From NCBI GenBank assembly GCA_003260075.1, contig QLIY01000379.1, positions 62,001 through 126,000 on the forward strand: DNA of 64,000 bases. The letters run 5' to 3'. Source of the stretch: Phallusia mammillata (taxonomy: Eukaryota; Chordata; Ascidiacea; Phlebobranchia; Ascidiidae). The notes under the pieces were generated by a model. That model was given only the letters and a program-made list of their open reading frames with translations. It was not told the origin of the DNA and ran no database searches. The stretch's first letter is position 1, and each line of letters starts with the position of its first letter. The position numbers were made by a program, and so were the translations under genes. Of the stretch, positions 46,946 to 55,748 are shown one piece after another.

Positions 46946-49330
46946 AGTGTAGTGTTCATGAGTTATTATATTTGTGACTTTGTTTTACAGAATCATCAAA
47001 CTTCGTTGAAGAAATATGCTGGAAAATGTGACGCTTATCTGATTGTGTACAGCGTCTGCAGTCGCGATTCATTCGAATATGCGTGCTCACTGGCCCATGA
47101 CATACGCTTGAGTCACGTGAAATCATCCAACCAGAACGGACTGCCTCCCATATTGCTTGTGGGAAATAAATGTGACTTAGATCATTACAGGTACAAAAAA
47201 AACCTAAACTTTTTAAATGTTATGTTTTTTTATGAGTCTAAAACAGATTATGTATGCTGATTTCTTCCCTGACGTGTAGGATAGAAATTAGACTCGTAGC
47301 AGCCTCAGGCGTTAAGTAAAATTCTAAACCTGATTTTGTTTTAAGTGAAAACTTAATCGTTTTACTTGGGCTTGATCACACAGATTAAGTATGAGAAATA
47401 ACCTTGGCGCATAGATTGAAACGATATTAAGTTTGTTATTGGTTATCATCTGCTAATTGCCCTAAGCTTGAAAACGTGCCGATATGATTGATTGGGATCC
47501 CGCTTTTGTTTTATTTTTTGCACAGTTTACCAGAACTTATTGTTTTTGCTTGCGCCATCAACATGGATACATTACTGTACTATAAAGCTTCTTGTAAACA
47601 TTGTTAAAAACAACATAACTTATAGGCCATAAAACAGAACACAGATTAAATGTTTACATTCTTTACAGTAAAGTAAACGTACTAAGTTAGTAATGCTTGC
47701 ACCATCATTTTCAACGAAACCATAGGCCCCACACATGATCAAATGTGCTAATGTGTCATACATATACTATCAGCTAAATCCATAACACGAATTCAAGATT
47801 TATTTGCTTTACAGAGAAGTAAAAAGGTCCGAAGGAGAGAGGATAGCCAACACACTTTCCTCCTGCTACTTTGTGGAGACATCCGCAGCCGAGTCCTTCC
47901 AACGCGCGGAGGAGGCTTTCCACCTCGCATTCCGCCTCATTAGCCTCCGGTATCAAACTCTCCTCAACTCCTCAACTCCCACTCCAAAGAGGAATAGGAA
48001 AAAGAGCTTCAGTCAAGTAGCTCACATGATAAGGGATCACTATAAGAAGCAGACTTCACCGGGAAGTGAGAAGTCTTCGGAGGGTTTTTCTCCCATCTTC
48101 CGAAGCTGGTCAATGTCATCCGATAGAAACAACAATGGGAATCCATTCCAGGAGGGAGGGAAGAGAAGTAGGAGGAGCGCTGTTTCCGCTCTAAAGACAA
48201 ATCAATCCTTACACGGTTTTCAGCGTCCCCAGTCGAAGTGCATGTCACTGGAGACTCTTAATGAGAAACCGGATGCAGAAAATGACCCTGCGTCCACTAT
48301 GCCGAGGTGCTCTTCTCCTGCGCGAAAAACTAGCCTCTACCAACACAACAAGTACCACACTATCGACAGTGCAATGGCAACTCGTTTCTGCAATCCTAAT
48401 GATGACTCAGCGAGATCTCGAGCGTCATCTGACGGAAACAAAATGTCAGTAAGCACGGATGAGAATTTCGATTTGAGCGATTTTTCCACCGCTGAAGATG
48501 ATCCGTTTTCATCAAATTTCGAGTCCTCTCTATCATCCAATCCCTCGTTGTGTGAAAGTCGGTCGCGTGTTGAAGAAGCGGAGATGAACTTTCAATCTTC
48601 ATCTGCTGCGGATGATAACAAGAATCCACAGAGAAAAACCTCATTGAATAAAAAATGTTTAAAGATTTCAATTCATTCTGATGGAGAAGCAATTGAAGAT
48701 GGAGGAATTTCTCCGGATGCTGCAAATATTCCCCCTAAATCTGCTCCTCTGCTCGCATCCTCAAACAAATTCCGCTTCTTCCCGAACGGCATCCCAGAAA
48801 ACCAGGAAAACGGCTGGGTGAGATTCGGAAGCACCCGTGCTCCAGTTTCTCCTCTCCTGGACGGACGCAGGAGGAATAAGAACAAACTTAAGGCGGAAGA
48901 AAGTAAGAAGAGTCCTCCTGGGAATCTACTGATGCAGTTTTTCAAAGGAAACCTTGCTTCCACTTCAAACTCCCGGCAAACGCCTGGACCAACTCCCGCT
49001 ATTTCAGAAACATCCATTGCATCCACGTGTACTATTGGAGAAAGCATCCGATCTTCCAACGCATCCCTAGCTGATAGTGATGACGGGAGGATCAGTTTTC
49101 ACACTTCTAACTCTTCCTTATCCCCATCAATGGGAAATGGCCACTGGTCGAACGATCCAAGCTGGTCATCCACCTCTTCAGCTCCGACATCTCCGAGTTT
49201 AAAGAAGAGTTCGGTTATCAGAGAGAAGACACGACGTCCCAGTTTTCGTGCAACTGTTCATGATTTTATCAGGAAGAGAAAGAAGTCGCATCCTCCAGAA
49301 TGTTACAGGATCCAGGATCGTGTTTATTAG
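35974..49330 (+). CDS. Atypical Ras-like GTPase with long Ser-rich tail
   Basis: Five exons: 35974-36055, 41565-41621, 42906-42982, 46991-47190, 47815-49330. Phases agree and give 643 residues. G1 is GDQNVGKS (20-27). Switch I region follows RFLTKRFIGEY with T46. G3 should read DTAGQ but is DATYCK (67-72). G4 is NKCD (131-134) and G5 ETSA (160-163). RFLTKRFIGEY resembles RERG/RASL-type Ras proteins, while DAYLIVYS and ETSAA resemble RGK proteins; I cannot choose a subfamily. The degenerate G3 lacks the Gly-Gln used in GTP hydrolysis, as in RASL12 and RGK members. From about residue 180 the last exon encodes a serine-rich, low-complexity tail with basic patches and a basic end (RKRKKSH). No CAAX box. 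The introns contain many assembly joins and an 81-base gap (46864-46944). Confidence 0.8.
37129..37390. repeat. Flank duplication around G-run 37252-37261
   Basis: About 120 bases of intron (AATTTTCGTAATAATTGGGA) recur with small differences. Confidence 0.75.
37733..38140. repeat. Flank duplication around G-run 37907-37916
   Basis: About 175 bases recur with several SNPs and an indel. A further short tandem repeat of AACGGCCCAAATAGACGTAA follows at 38070-38140. Confidence 0.75.
38155..38340. repeat. Flank duplication around G-run 38243-38252
   Basis: About 85 bases (CAAATGCTCATGCTATCATA) recur with two substitutions. Confidence 0.7.
39086..39385. repeat. Flank duplication around G-run 39230-39239
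   Basis: About 145 bases (TTTAGAAAACAAAAACAAGA) recur with three differences. Confidence 0.75.
40386..40575. repeat. Flank duplication around G-run 40484-40493
   Basis: About 95 bases (GTAAGAAGCAGACTAACAAT) recur with several SNPs. Confidence 0.7.
41633..41822. repeat. Flank duplication around G-run 41723-41732
   Basis: About 90 bases just after Ras-like exon 2 recur with several SNPs. Confidence 0.7.
42076..42372. repeat. Flank duplication around G-run 42219-42231
   Basis: About 140 bases (GTTATCGTTACCATGAAAAC) recur with five or so differences. Confidence 0.75.
42388..42712. repeat. Flank duplication around G-run 42545-42554
   Basis: About 155 bases (TTGATCTCTCTTGGTAAAAA) recur with a few SNPs and a 3-base indel. 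Confidence 0.75.
44205..44406. repeat. Flank duplication around G-run 44298-44309
   Basis: About 90 bases (GAGTTTTAAGCACGTTTGCC) recur with one substitution. Confidence 0.75.
45615..46150. repeat. Flank duplication around G-runs 45736-45745 and 45890-45901
   Basis: The block 45616-45889 recurs from 45902. The inner run at 45736 replaces bases that read CTGGGATGC in the other copy, so that run marks a small substitution or gap rather than an overlap. Confidence 0.7.
46170..46862. repeat. Flank duplication around G-run 46570-46579
   Basis: About 285 bases recur, ending at CCACTGA in both. The right copy then enters the 81-base G-run at 46864-46944, immediately upstream of Ras-like exon 4. Confidence 0.75.
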
Positions 49331-49713
49331 CTTCCTCTTTGTGAGAAAGTTTCTTTTTTTCATTTTATTGAGCATTTCTTTACATTGCCAGTTTATGCTT
49401 GATTTGTGATTAATTGTTGAAAGTTTCCAACGACAGTTTCTAAAGTAAATGCAGTTATTCTACTGATAATGACAATAGCGATTTTTAAAACATATGCACT
49501 GCAATGTATTTCCAGCAGCTACAGTTTCGTAAAATATGTTCATGGCTTAAAAAAAACTTGCTTATTTTGACGAAGAAGAAAACAACCAACAAAGTTTACA
49601 AATTCAATTCACACAAACACAGACTTGCCTGTGCAACTTCTTCAATTTTGTTTACTTGTTGTTTACCATTCCTTTGCATTGCACAAAATCAATCTAAACT
49701 TTGTCGAGTAAAT

Positions 49714-50037
49714 CAGTGGTTCTCAACCTTTTAAGCTTGCGGACCGGTAAACTTTCAAAACCAACTTTGCCGACCGGTGGACTTTCAAAATCAACCCAAA
49801 ATGTAACCACGACAAAAATATGTAGTTCAAAAAAAGTATGAAACATTAAATTTAATGAGAAGTTTGCTGCTGTATGTTTGATATCATACGTGTTAAACGC
49901 GGTTCTAATGATGTTTCTGCAAGTCGAAGTAGAGCGTTGACTTCCACGTGATTTCTGATCCTTCAACACCTTGCATTTTGCAATTGAGATTGTAATAATT
50001 GTAATATACTTGGCGGACCCGCGGTTGAAAACCACTG
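49714..50037. mobile_element. hAT-type MITE, CAGTGGTTCTCAACC family
   Basis: Starts CAGTGGTTCTCAACC and ends GGTTGAAAACCACTG, an inverted pair. Flanks GAGTAAAT and GTGTGAAT match at 6 of 8 positions, consistent with an old 8-bp duplication. It has 324 bp, no coding capacity, and lies about 380 bases beyond the Ras-like stop codon, possibly in the 3' UTR or intergenic. Confidence 0.75.
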
Positions 50038-50383
50038 GTGTGAATTAAGTTTGAAATGGCAGCAAAAAACGCCATAAGGTTGTACAAGGTCATATGGCAT
50101 AGGTTTCGGATCGTAAACAACTTTGTTATTGTTTGTTGCTTGTTTTGTGCTTGTTCCCAACACAATTTGCCACTTTTTGTTTGTGTATCATAGTGTTACT
50201 GTACCAAACACTTGTATCTCGAAACGCTGTGAGTTTTATTCGTCATTAAATAAGTTCCAAGAGAAAATTTTATGGAGTGAATTTTTGGACTGAAAGAGAA
50301 ATTCCAAAGCAATTTGAAATTTTACAATCAGACCTTTGCAAGACATAGATATAGGTTACTACATGCAGATACAGAGTCTAACA

Positions 50384-50833
50384 CAGTGGTCTTCAACCTT
50401 TTTAGCGAAATCGCCCCCTTGCACTGGCTCAAAATCGCCCCCGATTATATATATATTTTTTTAATTAAAGTTCTTGACTCTTGAGCATTTTCGTGCAATT
50501 AGATTTACCCAGCACCAAGAAAGCTTATGTTAACGGTTATAAGCGGTCACCATAAATCGCCTTAACAAAGCGTCCCCTGTGGCCAAATAAACAGCCCACC
50601 CTCTCCAGATCACAAAAAAAAAACAAATTTATTCAAATAGCAGCAAAACCTCATGCGCCCTGTACCTAGTGTTTGTTTGCAAGACAAGTAAAATTTGCTT
50701 GTAAGTTAGCCTAGTCCCACAATTGTAGGCCTATGTTTTTATACAATCAGTAATTACGAAATCGCCACCCTTGGAAGTAAAATCGCCCCGCAAATCCAAA
50801 AATTGTCACTATCGCCCCCGTTGAAGAACCCTG
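50384..50833. mobile_element. hAT-type MITE, CAGTGGTCTTCAACC family
   Basis: Ends CAGTGGTCTTCAACC and GTTGAAGAACCCTG are inverted, with a perfect 8-bp duplication GTCTAACA (50376-50383 and 50834-50841). AAAATCGCCCCC motifs occur near both ends in direct orientation. It has 450 bp and no coding capacity. Confidence 0.85.
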
Positions 50834-50954
50834 GTCTAACATAATGTTGTTAGTAAATACGGATATCCAACTTTTGATAAGCAAAGCTAAGTGCCTCTAA
50901 GTTTGTAAAGGCGTTTTTTAAACGAGAGTGTAATCACGTATCCTTGCTCGACAG

Positions 50955-51490
50955 CACACTCTAGCGAGCAAATTATTTTTGAATCTTAGTAAAGTTGATG
51001 ACCCAAAGATTGTTTCATTTTCTTAACTGTTGCTTAGCTTGACTGTAGGTGAAGAGAAGGTTTAAGCGGTTGTTTATTTGTCGTTGGTAATGCCTCAGAG
51101 GGGGGGGGGAGCACACTCTAGCGAGCAAAGTATTTTTGAATCTTAGTAAATTTGATGACCCAAAGGTTGTTTCATTTTCCTAACAGTTGCTTAGCTTGAC
51201 TGTAGGTAAAGAGAAGGTTTAAGCGGTTGTTTATTTGTCGTTGGTAATGCCTCAGATTATATGTCCTAAAGTTAAAAACGTTGCTTTACGGAACTTTCCT
51301 ACAGCCTAAACTTGCGCGCGTGGTTTCTTTCTAACTTCTTTCATGTGGTACTGTTTAGTGCACAAGTNTTGACTGTAGGTGAAGAGAAGGTTTAAGCGGT
51401 TGTTTATTTGTCGTTGGTAATGCCTCAGATTATATGTCCTAAAGTTAAAAACGTTGCTTTACGGAACATTCCTACAGCCTAAACTTGCGC
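50955..51490. repeat. Triple overlap: G-run 51100-51109 and N at 51368
   Basis: The segment TTGACTGTAGGTGAAGAGAA onward occurs three times. One join is a G-run, the other a single N, showing that isolated Ns can mark the same kind of join. Confidence 0.75.
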
Positions 51491-51682
51491 GTGTTTTTTT
51501 TCTGATTTCTCTCATGTGATACTGTTCACTGCACAAATATTGCTTCTGTTTGATATAACTTTCTTGACATTGCTTATTGAGATTGAAATACGCGTGAAAT
51601 GCATTGCAAGTGTTTATTAAAGGTTTTGTTTCGTGGGTAATTTTGCTGTTTTTCTTTTTTACAGGTCATCGTTGAGCCTAAA

Positions 51683-51833
51683 AAAAGTTACAACGCGTTT
51701 AACCTTGGAATAATAATTCATTACAGAAGCCAGACATAGTTTTATTGTTAAACACGGGGGGGGGGCGTTACAATGCGTTTAACCTTTGAATAATAATTCA
51801 TTACAGAAGCCAGACATAGTTTTATTGTTAAAC
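51683..51833. repeat. Flank duplication around G-run 51756-51765
   Basis: About 70 bases recur. They include the 3' end region of the small minus-strand gene, with its AATAAA. Confidence 0.7.
51821..51826 (-). promoter_or_regulatory. Poly(A) signal, small gene copy 1
   Basis: AATAAA on the minus strand, 42 bases beyond the stop of the 51868-51985 exon. The paralog has the same signal at nearly the same distance. Confidence 0.5.
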
Positions 51834-51867
51834 ACCATCTATGATCGAGGTTTACCTCACAAAGTTG

Positions 51868-51985
51868 CTATTCCAGTGTTTTTCGTTGAAAGCCCTGGTC
51901 ATTCCGCCATAGGTTGTTCAGATCACGTTCTACTTCAAGATCGTGTAAAACGTCTTCAAGTTTTTCCATAACGGACCAAAATACC
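51868..51985 (-). CDS. Terminal exon of small gene, copy 1
   Basis: Behind a branch-point-like TCTAAC and acceptor TTTTCATCAG, a frame encodes an acidic, amphipathic peptide (MEKLEDVLHDLEVERDLNN region) ending in TAG. The frame is favoured because the paralog at 53312-53390 conserves it (EELEDLINDL) with conservative changes while the alternative frame hits a stop there. How it joins the signal-peptide ORF at 52091-52195 is unresolved: no GT donor in the right phase is visible. Confidence 0.4.
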
Positions 51986-52090
51986 CTGATGAAAATTTAT
52001 ACATCGGAACAGGTTAGATTGTCTGTAGCACACTTATCATTTCATGTCTCGATGCTTCTGTGTCACCCGATCCGTCTACTTTTAGGCGCT

Positions 52091-52195
52091 TTAAACTGTC
52101 GGTAAATAAAGTCGTGTTTTCCTGCCTTCAGCTTCTTGAATGAGACACATCAGTCCAACTGCAATCAAAATCACAAGACAAAGTCGTCGATCCAT
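52091..52195 (-). CDS. Signal-peptide ORF of a small secreted peptide gene
   Basis: An ATG frame of 34 codons reads MDRRLCLVILIAVGLMC then LIQEAEG, a textbook signal peptide with a plausible cleavage after AEG, followed by RKTRLYLPTV and a stop. A TATA box lies 69-75 bases upstream. It is either a complete mini-precursor or the first exon of a two-exon gene whose acidic C-terminal exon is 51868-51985. Secreted peptide precursors with an acidic extension are common in animals, but no family is recognised. Confidence 0.5.
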   Translation of the reverse strand: MDRRLCLVILIAVGLMCLIQEAEGRKTRLYLPTV

Positions 52196-52263
52196 TTTTG
52201 GGTACAGATTTATATTCAAATCTTAAACTATTTGGAATAAATGGTTAGTCAAAACTTGCGGGT

Positions 52264-52270
52264 TTTTATA
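52264..52270 (-). promoter_or_regulatory. TATA box of the small secreted gene
   Basis: TATAAAA on the minus strand inside GGCTATAAAAACCC, at a distance that would place transcription start about 40 bases before the ATG. Confidence 0.5.
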
Positions 52271-52450
52271 GCCTTCAAACAGCATTTCCACCAAACATAT
52301 GTTTTGTCACACGTTAGTGACTCAATAGAAACTCGTAGCTCGCCTTCCTAAAAAGGATGTTGACAATTAATTTACATATAAATGACGGAACTCCTCATTG
52401 ACATTCGTAAAGCATATGTGCTGGAATTAAAGAAGCATTTTATCGTTTTG

Positions 52451-52691
52451 CAATCGACTAAAATCCCTAGGTTTGCATTACCATTTTGACTTTTACCGAG
52501 TAATATATAACGTCATCATGATGTTAGGAATAAACAATTATTAGCAAATTTTTATGCGTCCCTACGGGGGGGGGGGTAATCGACTAAAATCCCCAGGTTT
52601 GAGTTACCATTTTGACTTTTACCGAGTAATATATAACGTCATCTTGATGTTAGGAATAAACAATTATTAGCAAATTTTTATGCGTCCCTAC
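52451..52691. repeat. Flank duplication around G-run 52566-52576
   Basis: About 112 bases (AATCGACTAAAATCCC) recur with three substitutions. Confidence 0.75.
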
Positions 52692-53256
52692 GGAAAGGCA
52701 ACTTTAAAACGTTTTAATTTTGCACCCGTGTCTTGAATTTTGTCGTAAGAAACAACTTATCTGCACCTTGGTTATAATTTCAACCGTTAAGATTAAAGAA
52801 GACATTATATTGCAAATCAGTTTATAACTTACTTTTGTGTTTTGGGTACTTATGGAAAGTACCATCTGTTTTGCAATAACAAAAAACGATACTTGGTCAA
52901 AACAACCAGTTATCTATCTTTTACAACATAGTACTGTTTTTGTTACAAACTGTAACAAACTCATAAAAGTTTGAGTGGCTTGAGCATGTGTTTTTGTTGT
53001 CATTTGCAAAACATACTGTTTTGTCGTGCAGATGCCGCAATGGGAACTCTCAGCAGTTTGGCTTCATCCAGAGGATGTTGACAATATGGAAACAAACATG
53101 AATGTACTTGCATGGTTAACTTCCTTGTGTCGTTTAGTGCAAGAACATTTGTATGTTGACATATGCAAATAGTTGTTGATATATGCACATTAGTTCCTTT
53201 TTATTTGACAAATTTTACATAAGATTTGTTACCGATACTTCGTTACTGAAGCAAGT

Positions 53257-53262
53257 TTTATT
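53257..53262 (-). promoter_or_regulatory. Poly(A) signal, small gene copy 2
   Basis: AATAAA on the minus strand, 50 bases beyond the stop of the 53312-53390 exon, in sequence alignable with copy 1. Confidence 0.45.
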
Positions 53263-53311
53263 GTCAAACACTGTACATTGGCCGAAGTCAATTGTACTAA
53301 CCAAAGTTTCG

Positions 53312-53390
53312 TTAATGATTGAATCCGAGATCCTCATCATGTTTCCATCCAAGATCGTTTATTAAGTCTTCAAGTTCTTCCAACGCAATC
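53312..53390 (-). CDS. Terminal exon of small gene, copy 2
   Basis: After an acceptor-like ACCCAAG, a frame encodes IALEELEDLINDLGWKHDED and a short tail before TAA. It aligns with copy 1 over the exon, and the 3' UTRs align up to the poly(A) signal, so the two are tandem paralogs about 1.4 kb apart. No signal-peptide exon was found upstream; it may be missing or too diverged, making this a possible pseudogene. Confidence 0.4.
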
Positions 53391-55748
53391 CTTGGGTCAT
53401 TTTAGAGTTAAAGCATAAAACGAATATATATGTATAAAAAGTAAAAAAACGAAAGAGATAACATATTTTTGTGTACAATTTTTGATGACTTAATGCTGTT
53501 TTTATTTTTTAGCCAATTATTGAACCAATTGTCATTTATAAAACTGTTGTGTTGTTCAGACAACCAGCTTTTCGTGCCAATGTTGGATTTACGCAACAGT
53601 TAAATTACAAAAAAACGAAACCATTTTTTTATCCAAACAGTTATTTGCTATATCGTTCGCGTCTATTGATGTGGCCTTTTTACAATCTTGTTTTTAGTAT
53701 TGTTTTATGCATCAGATTTCAAGTATCAAAACCAATATTATGAAAAACAGTTAGGAATACCAAAACAGCTTTTATGCAAAAGCAACAGTTTGAAATAAAT
53801 ATTCCCTCCTGCATAAAGGAAACCGATAAATTATTTATCATCTATCGACGCCATATCATGTAAATTAAAATCCCACAGCGTCCGGTTTCGCTTCAGTCAG
53901 TTCGGTTCAGTTTATTTTGCAGATAGAAGAAACCGTGCTAGCTGAAATGCACTTTAGCAACAAGCAAGCAGGAAAAAACGTATTAAAAGGTGGAAACGTT
54001 CAAGTAATTAAAGGTTAAATGTTGTGGTTGTTAAAAGTTTACCTTAGGTTAAGTTTAGTTAAGTTTTGTTGTGTGGAGCTTATTTGAGTTGTGTTGAGTT
54101 AGTTCGTGTGAAATTAAGTTGAGTTAAGTACCTTTGCGGCAAAAAAGCATGAGGCTTTAATTTTAAGACCATCAGATAATGATAAAAACATAAAAAAATG
54201 CATTAAATTGATGACATCAATTTGTTTGCTGCAAGCAACTAATGGAACCGTGGAACTGATGGCAACCCGCGCAGAACAATGCATTGTTTTATTTCCTTTT
54301 TATTGTGGGCGAAACAACGCTTTAATGCGTCATGCTTCTAATAAGTCTGTTGTCACAAAGGACATCAACAAAACTTAACGCATTTAAGTTATCTTTATTA
54401 ACCTAAACATACATCAGGTTATTTTGCACACAACCAACGCAGTTTATCCCAACGTAAACCCAATTTCACTTTGCTTTTCCAATTGGCAATTAACAAAAGA
54501 GCATGGGATCGATGCGTACTTTGTTTTATTGCATTTTATTGACTTCAATTCCACAGCGACTGCGTTGATTGCAAAAAGCCCGACGATGTCAATTTGTGCA
54601 AGTATGTTTTGGCATAGGATTGTTGTATATTAGGTTGCAAATAGTAATGCACCGAATTTGACATGTGCTTTGATCCGAATTTTATAAAATTTGCAAAAAA
54701 TAACGTTTTTAGTTGCATGTGTTAGCACCTAAAGATTAAAAATCAGCTATTTCGTCTGCAAGATGTTAGATGTTCAGTTTCGTATATGTTTTATCAAGAG
54801 TTGATTTGAAGTGTTAAGTTGTAAATTACGGTGTATTAATCACATTGGGTTCAGTTAAAAACATTAATCAGAATAAGTCTTATAGTTTGGTCTGATTCAT
54901 CCGAACCTTTAGTTTCGTTGCATTCCTGGCTGCAATCGTTCAGGGGACATCAAACCAAGAAAGGCGTTGAAAATTAGTCAGAACATTTATAATAAAACAC
55001 ATGAACAGGAGACCTGACCTACCTAGCCTAAGTTTAGTATAAATGATTAATAAGGGTTGACTTAGTTGTCCCATGATAGGAATGCGTACTATAAGCATCC
55101 CATTGTGTTAGTGTCAGATTATACGCTGGACTGGACTTTCAATAGATCCTGGGAAGTATAGCTGTACATATGCAGAATAACTTACTTATACCTAGTGTAT
55201 TATTGGACTGGTTTATAGTTAGACCATATTTCAATAAGTAATATATTACTTCTGATTTGCGTATATGCGTAATTACAACTTTTGCCACTGTCGGCAAAAC
55301 AGGAATCTGATAGAAAGATTGAAAGTATTCTGATTAAGTTATATGGTGTTGAAGAGCAGATTAGGCAATTATGAATCTTTAGGCTTCGTTTAAAAACCTA
55401 AATTTTTCCAACTGACATACATGCATATAAGTTATATATAAGTGTGTCGGTATCTGTGTAGGCTACATTATTTATGTATCTGTATTTATAATTAGCTATC
55501 TCAGAAGTTAAACTGTTTACAACTAAACTATCTTCAAAAATTGGGGAATTAGGTATTTTAACAATATGGTTTTATAATGTGGTTTTATTGCAGTGTGGGT
55601 TGGCTTGAGTTATATTTCTTTTAATTGGAGTCAACTTTATTTACTCGTTGTTTGTTGCTTGCCGCAGCCCACTCACTTCACGCCAACTTCCGCACTATAG
55701 TCAGTTGATGCAAACTTTGAATCATAACTGATAGCTCATAACGCAGGG
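53391..55748. other. No gene recognised
   Basis: Low-complexity GTTAAGTT/GTTGAGTT repeats at about 54030-54130. Otherwise AT-rich non-coding sequence leading to the EF-hand gene. Confidence 0.4.

Noticed and set aside
48009-49059. Minus-strand and alternate-frame ORFs opposite the large Ras-like exon
   Set aside because: Shadows of a 508-codon plus-strand coding exon.
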